This document shows, piece by piece, positions 16,742 through 24,963 of a DNA stretch of 24,963 nt. The stretch is from assembly GCA_035405645.1 (NCBI GenBank), contig DAONJL010000039.1:1-24963 (forward strand), given 5' to 3'. The position numbers and the translations under genes are program-made. Under the pieces are notes generated by a model. It made no database searches. It was not told the origin of the DNA and was given only the letters and a program-made list of their open reading frames with translations. Position 1 is the stretch's first letter. Each line of letters starts with the position of its first letter. The stretch is from DAONJL01 sp035405645 [NCBI: bacterium] (GTDB taxonomy: Bacteria > JAGOBX01 > DAONJL01).

Positions 16742-17603
16742 TATCCCACCAAAAGAAAATATTGATATATTTTTTGGAAAATATTTAGTTGAAAAAAATA
16801 TTATCACTGATAAGATTTTAGAAAAAGTAATAAATTTTCAAAAATCATTAAATAAAAAAATTGGTGATTTAGCAATAGAGAAAAAATATTTAACACCAGA
16901 ACAGGTGAATGAAATCTACTTTGAACAAAGAAAAACAAATAAATATTTTGGAGAAATAGCAAGAGAAAAAGGGTACTTAACAAAAGAACAGGTTGAAGAA
17001 TTGTTAAAATACCAATCAAAAAGAAATGTATTTATTGGCGAAATATTTATTTCATTAGGCTATTTAACACGAGAACAATTAGCAATAGAATTAGAAGAAT
17101 TCCATAAAAAAGAAGAAAGTCAGCAAAAAGATGCTAAACAAAAAATCGCTGATAGTATGTTAAATTTTATTATGTTATTTATTGAATGTGCGAAGAATAC
17201 TGTTTTTCGTATGGTGCAAATTCCTTTAAAATTAAGTAGAAGAATAACACAGCGGAAAACAATTCAATCAAAAGGTATAATGATAAAAGTTAATCTAACT
17301 GGAGAGATAAACAAAAATTTGATTTTTAATTTTGATAAAGAATTCGTTAATGATTTGCTTTTAAAATTTTATGATAGTTTTCCAAAAGATAAGATAATAG
17401 AGATGCGACTTTCTGCATTAAAAGAACTTGTAAATATTATTAGTGGATTAATAATAACTGAATTAGGAAATAGATATAATATTAATGTTAATATCACACC
17501 ACCCGAAGTAATAGAACAAAATATTTATACTGATGAAAAAACACTATTATCTCTTCCTTTTATTGCCCCTGAAGGTTCTTTTGAAATGAATATTAGTTAT
17601 TAG
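16725..17603 (+). CDS. CheX-like phosphatase with four N-terminal 29-residue repeats
   Basis: The 292-residue cytoplasmic protein has two parts. The N-terminal part has four repeats starting at residues 16, 45, 74 and 103, exactly 29 apart, with the pattern xxGEIxxxxGYLTxEQxxxxLxxQ. They resemble the N-terminal units of GspE/MshE-type ATPases, which in some proteins bind c-di-GMP. The C-terminal part (about 184-292) is a CheX/CheC/FliY-type domain. Its active-site pattern (D/S)-x3-E-x2-N-x22-P is met exactly by S230, E234, N237 and P260, so it could dephosphorylate a CheY-like receiver. It overlaps scpB by 17 bp and has a GAGGT SD. No CheY is nearby, so the target may be another response regulator. 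Function is inferred from motif and fold type. Confidence 0.8.
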   Translation: MELQNNIPPKENIDIFFGKYLVEKNIITDKILEKVINFQKSLNKKIGDLAIEKKYLTPEQVNEIYFEQRKTNKYFGEIAREKGYLTKEQVEELLKYQSKRNVFIGEIFISLGYLTREQLAIELEEFHKKEESQQKDAKQKIADSMLNFIMLFIECAKNTVFRMVQIPLKLSRRITQRKTIQSKGIMIKVNLTGEINKNLIFNFDKEFVNDLLLKFYDSFPKDKIIEMRLSALKELVNIISGLIITELGNRYNINVNITPPEVIEQNIYTDEKTLLSLPFIAPEGSFEMNISY

Positions 17604-17629
17604 AGTAACTCCTGGAGGTGAATAAATAA

Positions 17630-18373
17630 ATGTTTTCAGATATAATAAGAAAAATAAAAGCAGATTGGAAGGCAATATTTTTACACGACCCTGCTGCGAA
17701 AAATAATCTTTTTGGCTGGATAGAAGTTATTTTAACTTACTCTGGTTTTCAAGCAATATTATTATATAGAATAGCACATATAGTTTATAAATTAGGTATA
17801 CCAATTTTACCAAGATTGATTTCTCATTTTGCAAAACTTTTAACTGGTGTTGAAATTCATCCTGCTGCTGAAATTGATGAAGGTTTTTTTATTGACCATG
17901 GTCATGGAGTTGTAATTGGTGAGACAACAATAATAGGCAAAAATGTAACAATTTATCAGGGTGTTACATTAGGTGGTACAGGTAATCAAACAGGTAAACG
18001 TCATCCAACAATAAAAGATAATGTTTTCATTGGTGCTGGTGCTATAATATTAGGAAATATTACAATAAATAATAATGTTAAAGTTGGTGCTGGAACTGTG
18101 ATTGTAAAAGATGTGCCTGAAAATTCTACTATTGTTGGTCCTCAGGGTGTGGTTGTAAAACAAATGGATGTTCGTTTGCCTTCTTATAATCTTGAATATT
18201 CAAATTTGCCGAACCCATTAGTAGAAAGTTTTGAAAGAATACAAAAAGAAATAGAATTAATCGAAGCACATATGCGTTGCTTAAATGAAAATGATCCAAA
18301 TTTTGCTAAAAAATGTTGTGATTTATTTAATAACAAAAAACTTGACAATAATAATAATAATCAAGTAAAATAA
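17630..18373 (+). CDS. cysE: Serine O-acetyltransferase
   Basis: This cytoplasmic enzyme transfers acetyl from acetyl-CoA to L-serine, the first step of cysteine synthesis. The 247 residues comprise a helical N-terminus (RKIKADWKAIFLHDPAAKN) and a left-handed beta-helix of hexapeptide repeats (about 72-175). Catalytic residues fit the family: D89-H90 in FIDHGHG and H125 in KRHPTIKD, with VTLGGTG between. The C-terminal tail (about 176-247) is longer than the CysK-binding ending of E. coli CysE, is rich in Asn, and does not end in the usual Ile. A GGAGGTG SD precedes the start. No cysK lies beside it. Confidence 0.93.
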   Translation: MFSDIIRKIKADWKAIFLHDPAAKNNLFGWIEVILTYSGFQAILLYRIAHIVYKLGIPILPRLISHFAKLLTGVEIHPAAEIDEGFFIDHGHGVVIGETTIIGKNVTIYQGVTLGGTGNQTGKRHPTIKDNVFIGAGAIILGNITINNNVKVGAGTVIVKDVPENSTIVGPQGVVVKQMDVRLPSYNLEYSNLPNPLVESFERIQKEIELIEAHMRCLNENDPNFAKKCCDLFNNKKLDNNNNNQVK

Positions 18374-18406
18374 TATTAATAATATTAAAAAAGGGGGAGC
18401 AAAAAT

Positions 18407-19312
18407 ATGAAGAAAATATTTTATTTGATTATTTTATGTTTTTATTCGTTAGCAATAAGTTTATTTTGTGCAGTAGAAAAAAATGCAGGAACAACAGGTG
18501 CTGTTTTTTTAAGATTAGGTGTCGGTGTTCGTGCTATTGGAATGGGTGGTGTATTTACTGCTATACCTGATGGAATAAATTCAACTTATGGTAATCCTGC
18601 TGGTGTGATAAATATTCAAACTCGCGAATTTACTTTAATTCATAATGATTGGATTTCTGATATAAATTATGGATATGTAGGTTATGCCCATCCAATAACA
18701 GATAAAACAGCAATTGCTGGTAGTTTGATTTATGTTGATTATGGCTCATTTGAAGGCCGTGGCACAATCGGTGAACGAATAGCAGACCCAAATGCAAAAG
18801 ATAGAGCATTTTCATTAACTTATGGTTGTAAGATAGAAGAAAAAATTTTATTAGGCGTAAATATAAAATATATTAAAGAAAGCTTGGCAGGTTATGATGC
18901 TGATGCTTTTTCTTTTGATATTGGTTCAGTCTATTATTCAGAAATAAAAAATCTAATTTATGGTTTTGCTATTCAAAATATTGGTAATAAAATAAGATTT
19001 GTTAATGAAGAATATTCATTGCCTTTGACATTTAGATTTGGCACTTCATATTATGCATTACAGGATAAGTTAATTCTTGCAGTAGATTTAGTAAAAGCAA
19101 GAGATACAAAATTTTATTATGCTCTTGGTTGTGAATTAAATTACCAGAAGTTTTTTTCCTTTAGAACTGGCTACACTTCTGAAAAGGATATTGGTCGAGG
19201 TTATTCTTTAGGTGCTGGTGTTCAATATAATTTTTTTGCTTTTGATTATGCCTATTCGCCTTATGGTAAATTAGGTGATACTCATAGAATTTCTTTAACC
19301 ATTAGATTTTAA
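18407..19312 (+). CDS. PorV/PorQ-type outer-membrane beta-barrel protein
   Basis: The 301-residue exported protein has a signal peptide (1-21). The family opening follows: [29 protein letters not shown], then STYGNPAG. The rest is alternating beta strands ending in Arg-Phe, the usual signal for outer-membrane insertion. The PorV/PorQ (UPF0164-like) family includes type IX secretion components in Bacteroidetes, but in other phyla relatives occur without that system. No other type IX gene is visible here, so the role is open (transport or a surface structural barrel). The start is preceded by AAAGGGGGAG. It sits between cysE and a slipin gene. Confidence 0.85.
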   Translation: MKKIFYLIILCFYSLAISLFCAVEKNAGTTGAVFLRLGVGVRAIGMGGVFTAIPDGINSTYGNPAGVINIQTREFTLIHNDWISDINYGYVGYAHPITDKTAIAGSLIYVDYGSFEGRGTIGERIADPNAKDRAFSLTYGCKIEEKILLGVNIKYIKESLAGYDADAFSFDIGSVYYSEIKNLIYGFAIQNIGNKIRFVNEEYSLPLTFRFGTSYYALQDKLILAVDLVKARDTKFYYALGCELNYQKFFSFRTGYTSEKDIGRGYSLGAGVQYNFFAFDYAYSPYGKLGDTHRISLTIRF

Positions 19313-19329
19313 TTAAAGGAGGTTTTTTT

Positions 19330-20091
19330 ATGTCACCATTTTTTACTACTTTTTTAATTATTGTTATTTTGTTTTTAATTAATGCAATAAGAATTGTGAA
19401 AGAATATGAACGAGGAGTTATTTTCAGGCTTGGTAGATTAGTTGGTGCACGTGGACCGGGTTTATTTATAGTTGTGCCTATTATTGAAAAAATGATTAAA
19501 GTTGATTTACGAACCGTTACACTTGATGTGCCTGCACAGGAGGTAATAACAAAAGATAATGTTCCTTTAAAAGTAAATGCTGTTTGTTATTTTAGAATTC
19601 GTGACCCTGAAAAATCTGTTGTCCAGGTTGAGAATTATTATTTAGCTACTTCTCAAATTGCTCAAACAACATTGCGTAGTGTTTTGGGCGGCGTGGAACT
19701 CGATGAATTACTTACTGATAGAGATAAAATAAATAATGAATTACAGAAAATAATAGATGAACAAACAGACCCATGGGGTGTAAAAGTTACTATTGTTGAA
19801 ATAAAGGATGTTGAATTACCAGATTCAATGAAGAGAGCAATGGCAAGACAGGCAGAAGCAGAACGAGAAAGAAGAGCAAAAATAATAGCCGCAGAAGGTG
19901 AATATCAAGCAGCACAGAAAATAAAGGAAGCAGCAGCAATAATAGGACAGGAACCTTCTGCAATCACTTTAAGATTTTTACAAACAATTGTTGATATTTC
20001 TGGCGAAAATAACAAAATTACTATTTTTCCAATACCAATTGATTTATTGTCAAGTTTAAATGAATTAATCAAGAAAAAAGTTCAATCATAA
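19330..20091 (+). CDS. Slipin/stomatin-like SPFH membrane protein
   Basis: The 253-residue protein has one N-terminal membrane segment (about 4-22) followed by an SPFH/band-7 domain with slipin signatures: [68 protein letters not shown], and [17 protein letters not shown] charged helix ([20 protein letters not shown]) and a C-terminal helix follow. Such proteins form large membrane-bound rings or microdomains and often work with an NfeD protein, which is absent here. A strong SD, AAAGGAGG at 19315-19322, precedes the start. It is the last gene of the plus-strand run and faces pdxJ convergently. Confidence 0.92.
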   Translation: MSPFFTTFLIIVILFLINAIRIVKEYERGVIFRLGRLVGARGPGLFIVVPIIEKMIKVDLRTVTLDVPAQEVITKDNVPLKVNAVCYFRIRDPEKSVVQVENYYLATSQIAQTTLRSVLGGVELDELLTDRDKINNELQKIIDEQTDPWGVKVTIVEIKDVELPDSMKRAMARQAEAERERRAKIIAAEGEYQAAQKIKEAAAIIGQEPSAITLRFLQTIVDISGENNKITIFPIPIDLLSSLNELIKKKVQS

Positions 20092-20111
20092 TAATAAATT
20101 AAAAGAAGTAG

Positions 20112-20123
20112 TCAGTTAACTGA
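20112..20123. other. 12-bp perfect palindrome between convergent genes
   Basis: TCAGTTAACTGA is a perfect palindrome in the 65-bp gap between the convergent slipin and pdxJ genes. A run of seven T follows at 20137-20143, but 13 bases away, so this is not a canonical intrinsic terminator. It may be a protein-binding site or chance. Confidence 0.35.
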
Positions 20124-20156
20124 AAAGAATAAATAGTTTTTTTATACACAATAAAA

Positions 20157-20882
20157 TTATTTGCTATAAAGAGTAATTAATCTTTTCATTTCAAATACAG
20201 CATTTGCAAGACCAGAAAAAATTGCTCGTGATATAATACTATGTCCAATATTCAATTCATTTAATTTTGGTAATTTACAGATTGGTTCAATATTATGATA
20301 ATTTAAACCATGACCAGCATTTATTATTAAACCTAATTTATTTCCTGATTCTGCTGCTTCATATAATTTTTTGTATTCTTCTTTTTGTGCAATGCCTTTT
20401 GTATTTGCATATTTACCTGTATGTAATTCAATACAATTACCATTAAGTGTTTTTGCCATTTCAACCTGTTTAAAATCAGGTTCAATAAAATAGCTAACAA
20501 CAATACCATTTTTTTGAAATAAAGCAGTAACTTCTTTTATCTTATCTTTAAATTTTATTAAATCAAGACCACCTTCTGTTGTTACTTCTTCGCGCCGTTC
20601 TGGAACTAATGTAACCTGGTCTGGTTTTATTTTTAATGCAATATTAATTATTTCATCAGATAAAGCCATTTCAAGATTTAATTGTTTATCAACTACTTTT
20701 CTTAATAATTCTAAATCTCTATCCTGAATGTGTCTTCTGTCTTCGCGTAAATGAATTGTTATACCATCTGCACCATTATTTAAAGCAATGCCAGCAGCAA
20801 ATATTGGTTCTGGTTCTGTGCCTTTTCTTGCTTCGCGTAATGTTGCTATATGGTCAATATTTACTCCTAATTTTATACTCAT
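20157..20882 (-). CDS. pdxJ: Pyridoxine 5'-phosphate synthase
   Basis: PdxJ condenses 1-deoxyxylulose 5-phosphate with 3-amino-1-hydroxyacetone phosphate, the ring-closing step of DXP-dependent vitamin B6 synthesis. The 241-residue TIM barrel shows all landmarks: LGVNIDHIATLREAR (N8, D10, H11), GADGITIHLREDRRHI (H44, R46, E47, D48), LEMA with E71, LVPERREEVTTEGGLD, IELHTGKYA, and NAGHGLNY with H191. A GAAGGTGG SD precedes the start. It follows the YbbR-domain gene by 51 bp on the same strand; that gap holds only AT-rich sequence with a 9-bp inverted repeat (TAAAATTTT / AAAATTTTA). Confidence 0.96.
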   Translation of the reverse strand: MSIKLGVNIDHIATLREARKGTEPEPIFAAGIALNNGADGITIHLREDRRHIQDRDLELLRKVVDKQLNLEMALSDEIINIALKIKPDQVTLVPERREEVTTEGGLDLIKFKDKIKEVTALFQKNGIVVSYFIEPDFKQVEMAKTLNGNCIELHTGKYANTKGIAQKEEYKKLYEAAESGNKLGLIINAGHGLNYHNIEPICKLPKLNELNIGHSIISRAIFSGLANAVFEMKRLITLYSK

Positions 20883-20933
20883 TTTTTACCACCTTCTTAT
20901 GCTTTGTAAAATTTTTATTTAACAAAATTTTAT

Positions 20934-21641
20934 CTATTTTACATTTGTATCAGAAGAAAGTTTATCAGTAATTTTTTTCACTTTGATTATAATTTTTACT
21001 TTTGAACTGCCGGGTATTGAAATTGATTTATCAGGTAAAATAATATTGAGTTCTTTTTCAATATCTTGATTTATATTTTCTATATTTACTGGTTCTAAAG
21101 AAAGGCTTTCTATTTCTTTTAATATAGAAGCAGGTCCTTCTATTATTTTTGTAGTAACTGATAAATAACATGTATCAATATAAATATTTTTTTCAGGTTG
21201 CCCAATAAAAACAGGTGGTTCTAATTTTACTGATTTTGAAATTTTTTTATCTATATAAACATCAATAGAATGTGGTTCAATATAATTTAATTCTATTCCT
21301 CTTGGTAATGTAATATTATGTTGTTTAATTGGAATTGTATTTAATCCAATTTTGACATTGCTTAAATCAACATCAATTTTAAAATCAGATAAATTTTTAT
21401 TTAATAAATTTGCTCTTGCACCTTTTATGGTGAGTTTAACAAAAATTTCATCATCAGTTTGTTTTAATATGAATGATTCAGGAATGTTAATAAAATTAAC
21501 AGGCACAGAATAGGTATACTCAATAATTTCTGAACCAATGATATAATACCAGATTAAAATAGCAAAAATTAAAGCAAGTATTTTTAAATACCAATTTTTA
21601 AAAATAATTTTTTTAAAAAATTTGAAAATTTTTTTTGACAT
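20934..21641 (-). CDS. YbbR-domain (CdaR-like) membrane protein
   Basis: The 235-residue protein has one N-terminal membrane helix (about 17-37, NWYLKILALIFAILIWYYI) and an extracytoplasmic part with YbbR repeats. Repeat landmarks include SVPVNFINIPESF, VKLTIKGARANL, DFKIDVDLSNVKIG, and a second copy with VKLEPPVFIGQPEKN and IIEGPASILKEIESL. In Firmicutes the equivalent CdaR regulates the c-di-AMP cyclase CdaA and is encoded next to it. Here no cdaA is adjacent; the gene starts 5 bp after folP with an AAAGGT SD inside the folP end. It is in a minus-strand run with folP and pdxJ. Confidence 0.88.
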   Translation of the reverse strand: MSKKIFKFFKKIIFKNWYLKILALIFAILIWYYIIGSEIIEYTYSVPVNFINIPESFILKQTDDEIFVKLTIKGARANLLNKNLSDFKIDVDLSNVKIGLNTIPIKQHNITLPRGIELNYIEPHSIDVYIDKKISKSVKLEPPVFIGQPEKNIYIDTCYLSVTTKIIEGPASILKEIESLSLEPVNIENINQDIEKELNIILPDKSISIPGSSKVKIIIKVKKITDKLSSDTNVK

Positions 21642-21646
21642 AATTT

Positions 21647-22489
21647 TTACCTTTTTGTTTTTAATATTTCTTCTGCCATTCTGATTGCATAATAATTTTC
21701 TTTTACATTATGTACTCTAATTATATTTGCACCTTTAAATAACGAAACAATATTTATTGCAATTGTAGCAGATAATCTTTCATTTATCGGTAAATCAAAT
21801 AAATGTGCTATTAGTGATTTATTTGATGCACCAATAAGTATTGGTAAATTAAATTCAGTAAATTTATCTAAATAATTTAGTATAGTTAAGTTATGTTGTA
21901 AGTTTTTACCAAAGCCAATGCCAGGGTCAATTACTATTTGTTCTTCTTTTATATTATTTGATTTTGCATAAATTATTTGTTTTTTAAAGTAATCATAAAT
22001 TTCATTTATTACATTATTATAATGTGGATTTAATTGCATTGTTTCTGGTGTGCCCTGTATATGCATTATTACTACACCTGCGTTATATTTACTGATTATT
22101 TGCGCCATCTTGACATCAAATCTTAAACCACTTATATCATTTATTATTTCACATCCTGCTTTAAGACAGACTTCTGCCACTTCACTTTTATATGTATCAA
22201 TTGACACTGGTATATCATAATTTTTTTTTAGCCATTCAACAACAGGAATAATTCTATCAATTTCTTCATTCGCAGAAATTTTTTTTGAACCCGGTCTTGT
22301 TGATTCACCACCAATATCAATTATATCTGCTTTTTCATTAATTATTTCTTCTGTTCTTTTTTTTATTTTATCAAAATTATTATAATGTTTTCCGCCATCA
22401 TAAAATGAATCAGGTGTAATATTTAATATAGCCATTATTAACATTTTATCAATATTTATTTTTCGGTTTCTACATTGCCAATATTTCAT
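21647..22489 (-). CDS. folP: Dihydropteroate synthase
   Basis: FolP joins p-aminobenzoate to dihydropterin pyrophosphate in folate synthesis and is the sulfonamide target. The 280-residue TIM barrel contains MAILNITPDSFYDGG, IDIGGESTRPGS, VSIDTYK, IINDISG, VIMHIQGTPETMQ and IDPGIGFGKN. Two late motifs deviate: the usual SRKS is SNKS (Arg to Asn), and RVHDV is RVHNV. The phosphate-binding Arg and His of the latter remain. The start at 22489 has no SD, but the N-terminus (MKYWQCRNRKINIDKMLIMAILN) fits the family better than the internal Met16. It lies 23 bp after the coiled-coil gene. Confidence 0.94.
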   Translation of the reverse strand: MKYWQCRNRKINIDKMLIMAILNITPDSFYDGGKHYNNFDKIKKRTEEIINEKADIIDIGGESTRPGSKKISANEEIDRIIPVVEWLKKNYDIPVSIDTYKSEVAEVCLKAGCEIINDISGLRFDVKMAQIISKYNAGVVIMHIQGTPETMQLNPHYNNVINEIYDYFKKQIIYAKSNNIKEEQIVIDPGIGFGKNLQHNLTILNYLDKFTEFNLPILIGASNKSLIAHLFDLPINERLSATIAINIVSLFKGANIIRVHNVKENYYAIRMAEEILKTKR

Positions 22490-22512
22490 AAATAATTAAG
22501 AAAGGGAAAAAA

Positions 22513-24963
22513 TTAATTTTGAGTTTTTTCTGTTTCTGTATCTGAAATTTTTTTCTTTAATTCTTCATTTAATTTTTTTAAAATATTTATTTCTGTTTGT
22601 AATTCCAATATATCATTTTTCAATTTTTTGTTTTCATTAGTTATTTCATTATCAGATGATTTTTTTTCTTCTGAACTTTTTAATTTTAATATTTCATCAT
22701 CTTTTTGTTTTATTTTGTTTTCAAGTTCTTTTATCTTTTCTTTTAATTCATTTATTAAAGCACTGAATTTTTCATCATCGCTTAAATTACTATAAAGTTG
22801 TTCTTTTTGTGTTTCTACTATTTGTTGCAATACTTCTATTTGTTTATTTTTGTTTGTTAATTCTTTGCTTATTTCTGCTACTGCTTTATGTGCTGTTGAA
22901 ACTAAATTAATCTGGTCTGATATTTGATTTGTAAGTTTTAATATTTCTTCATCTTTTGCTTTTATTTTTTCCTGTAAATTTTGAATATTTTTCTGTGCTT
23001 CTTTTAAGGAATTATTTACCGGGTCAACTAATAATTTCATTTCATTATATTCTTTTTCTTTTTCAGTTAATTTTTGTTTTAATATCTCATTTTCTTTCTG
23101 GATTTTATTTATTGATTCTGTTTTTATTTGTAAGTCTTCAATTTCCATCTTTAATTGTTTTAATTCTTTTGCTATATTTTCTTTTTCTTTTTTTAATTTT
23201 AAATTTTCTTCTGTTAAATTATTTATTTCTTCATTTTTATTATTTATTTCATTTTTATAATTTTTTTCTTTTTCATTTATACTATTTTTGATTGCTATTA
23301 TTTCATTTTCTTTTTGTGTTAATGTTTCTTTTAATGATTTTAATTCCTTTTCATTTTGAATATTTAAAATCGATAATTCATCTAAATCTTTTGCCTGTGA
23401 TTGAACTAATTTTTTTATTGTTTCAATTTGATTTTTATAATCATCTATTATTTTATTTTTAGTTGTTAATTCTTCTTCTAATTTTTTATTTGATTGTTTT
23501 ATTTGTTCTAATTCACTTATTATTTTTTTGTTATTTATAATTTCTTCTTCAAATGATTTGTTTTGTTTTTCTAATTCACTTAATTTATTTTTTATATTTG
23601 TATTTTCTTCTTTTAATTTGTTATAATCACTTTGTAAATTATCATAATCATTTTTTATTTTTTTATTTTCTGTTGTTATTTGATTAAATTTTTCATTTTG
23701 ATTTTCTAATGTGCTGCGTTCGAAATTTAATGATTGTTCTAATCTTGATTTTTCTTTTAATAATTTTTCATTTTCAATTAATAATTGATTAAATTCTTTT
23801 AATTTCTTATCTGCTTCTTTATTTTGCGATACTAAATCACTAAATTTTTTGGATAATTCATTATACTTATTTTCTAAATCAGTATATTTTTTATTAAATG
23901 TTTCTTTTTCATTTTTTAAATTTTTATTTTCTAATTCATATTCATAAAATTTTTTTGCATAATTGTTCATCTCTTTTCCTAATTGATTTATTTTATCTTC
24001 ATATTCTTTTACCTGTTTATCTTTTGAACTAATTGTATTTTTTAGTTCATTATTCGTTTTTTCAAGTTCAGTATATTTCTTATTTATTTCAGTTAATTGT
24101 TTGTTTTTTTCTGTAAAATCTTTTTTCAAATTTTCTAAATCATTTTTAATTTTTTCATTTTCACTAACATATTTTTCTTTCTCATTGTTAAATGAATTTA
24201 TATTTTTTTCTAATTCATTTATTTTTTTATTTTTATTTTCTATCTCTTTTTTTAGATTAGCATTTTCTTCTTTTATCTGATTGAAATTTTTATTTAATTC
24301 AATAAGTTTTGAATTAGTGTCATCAAAATTTTTTAATAAAGCAGAAATTTGCATTACTCTTTCAGCTTCAATTACATCTTCTTTTTTCTTTTCTTCTAAT
24401 TCATCATTTAGTTTTTTAATAATTTCTTCTTTTTCAATAATAGATTTTTTTAATGCTTCTGAATTATTAGTTAATTCATTATTTTTAGTTTGTAAAATAT
24501 TTAATTGTTCTTTTATTTTTTCATTTTCATTTTTAATATTTTCTAAATCAATATTTTTGTTTTGTAAATTTTTTACCTGTTCTTCTAATATTTTAATTTT
24601 CGCTGTTAATTCTGCTTTTTCTTTTTCATAAGTTAATGAATCTTTATTAATTGCATATAATTCTGCTTTTTTCTCTTTTAATTCTTCTTTGTTTTTTTCT
24701 ATTTCTTTTTTTAATTCATTTTCTAAATTTGTTTTTTGTGTTATATCATTATTTAACTTATCAATTTTTTCATTTGCCTGTGATAATTCTTTTTTTAAAT
24801 TATTTAATTCTGCAACTAAATTTTTGTTTTCAGTAAGTGTTTTAGAAAAGTTTTCTTTTGTTGTTTCATATTTATTTGAAACATCAGAAAAATTTTTTTG
24901 TAAATCATCAAATTTATTTTTTAAATCATTAAATTCATTTTTAATTTTTTTATTTTCATTTTC
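22513..24963 (-). CDS. Very large coiled-coil protein, 5' end beyond the window
   Basis: The frame is open without a stop from the TAA at 22513-22515 to the right edge, at least 816 residues. An ATG at 24354 is internal, since the same frame continues upstream with the same composition and no stop; the true start is beyond 24963. The protein is almost wholly Lys/Glu/Asn/Leu/Ile-rich heptad sequence with few breaks and no cysteine or tryptophan in the part I read. One less regular section (LVDPVNNSLKEAQ, then AHKAVAEISKEL and NLSDDEKFSALINEL) interrupts it. No catalytic domain is seen. The ending TETEKTQN is unremarkable. It may be a structural or scaffold filament, or an SMC-like rod, but there are no ATPase motifs here. 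It lies upstream of folP on the same strand. Confidence 0.85.
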   Translation of the reverse strand, partial: ENENKKIKNEFNDLKNKFDDLQKNFSDVSNKYETTKENFSKTLTENKNLVAELNNLKKELSQANEKIDKLNNDITQKTNLENELKKEIEKNKEELKEKKAELYAINKDSLTYEKEKAELTAKIKILEEQVKNLQNKNIDLENIKNENEKIKEQLNILQTKNNELTNNSEALKKSIIEKEEIIKKLNDELEEKKKEDVIEAERVMQISALLKNFDDTNSKLIELNKNFNQIKEENANLKKEIENKNKKINELEKNINSFNNEKEKYVSENEKIKNDLENLKKDFTEKNKQLTEINKKYTELEKTNNELKNTISSKDKQVKEYEDKINQLGKEMNNYAKKFYEYELENKNLKNEKETFNKKYTDLENKYNELSKKFSDLVSQNKEADKKLKEFNQLLIENEKLLKEKSRLEQSLNFERSTLENQNEKFNQITTENKKIKNDYDNLQSDYNKLKEENTNIKNKLSELEKQNKSFEEEIINNKKIISELEQIKQSNKKLEEELTTKNKIIDDYKNQIETIKKLVQSQAKDLDELSILNIQNEKELKSLKETLTQKENEIIAIKNSINEKEKNYKNEINNKNEEINNLTEENLKLKKEKENIAKELKQLKMEIEDLQIKTESINKIQKENEILKQKLTEKEKEYNEMKLLVDPVNNSLKEAQKNIQNLQEKIKAKDEEILKLTNQISDQINLVSTAHKAVAEISKELTNKNKQIEVLQQIVETQKEQLYSNLSDDEKFSALINELKEKIKELENKIKQKDDEILKLKSSEEKKSSDNEITNENKKLKNDILELQTEINILKKLNEELKKKISDTETEKTQN

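Noticed and set aside
18407-19312. Type IX secretion system locus
   Set aside because: Only a PorV/PorQ-like barrel is present, with no PorU, PorK-N, Sov or C-terminal sorting domains in the window.
20092-20156. Bidirectional intrinsic terminator between slipin and pdxJ
   Set aside because: The 12-bp palindrome and the T-run are 13 bases apart and the stem is AT-rich, so the structure does not fit a standard terminator.
20883-20933. Regulatory RNA structure between ybbR and pdxJ (TAAAATTTT / AAAATTTTA)
   Set aside because: A 9-bp pure A/T inverted repeat is expected by chance in DNA this AT-rich.
24352-24354. ATG as the start of the coiled-coil protein
   Set aside because: The frame stays open with the same composition through 24963, and no SD is seen; it is an internal methionine.

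Overview
This is a strongly AT-rich bacterial segment, with G+C around a quarter by eye. It probably comes from an uncultured Gram-negative lineage. Evidence for an outer membrane is a PorV/PorQ-type beta-barrel protein ending in aromatic Phe, and a lipoprotein sugar-binding subunit. The lineage cannot be named from the sequence alone. Genes are tightly packed, Shine-Dalgarno (SD) sites are mostly clear (AAAGGAGG-like), the standard bacterial code fits, and no tRNA, rRNA or CRISPR is visible.

Region 1 (1-230) is a degraded mobile-element-like flank. It holds an ORF tail and four tandem copies of a 12-bp unit, GTCCCCAATAAA.

Region 2 (217-12803, minus strand) is one long operon that begins near a TTGACA/TAAAAT promoter at 12844-12873. 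In transcription order it encodes two CUT1-type sugar ABC permeases, a lipoprotein sugar-binding protein, a secreted protein with a CBM48/AMPK-type glucan-binding domain, a small secreted PepSY-like protein, a PHP-family metal phosphoesterase, and a chemoreceptor with a PilJ-like sensor and a C-terminal hemerythrin domain. The last part is present twice. A unit of about 4.34 kb (217-4557 and 4574-8915) is a head-to-tail tandem duplication that is almost base-identical. It leaves a 5'-truncated second CBM48 gene and duplicates the PepSY, PHP and chemoreceptor genes. The most notable gene is the second permease: a CBM48-like module, with the tryptophans and lysine expected of a glucan binder, plus a weaker second copy, is spliced into its first extracytoplasmic loop. 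Together with the secreted CBM48 protein this suggests an alpha-glucan or maltodextrin uptake system that holds polymer at the membrane. The transport ATPase is not in the window.

Region 3 (12804-13208) is the divergent intergenic region. It carries the two outward promoters and a dead DDE-transposase fragment, and shares a 36-bp repeat with the left edge.

Region 4 (13209-20091, plus strand) runs LysM/FecR envelope protein, scpA, scpB, a CheX-like phosphatase with four 29-residue N-terminal repeats, cysE (serine acetyltransferase), a PorV-like barrel and a slipin/SPFH protein. Several of these genes overlap or nearly touch.

Region 5 (20157-24963, minus strand) converges on it. It holds a very large coiled-coil protein, open at the right edge, then folP, a YbbR-domain protein and pdxJ. 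The cdaA gene that often sits between folP and ybbR in other bacteria is absent here.
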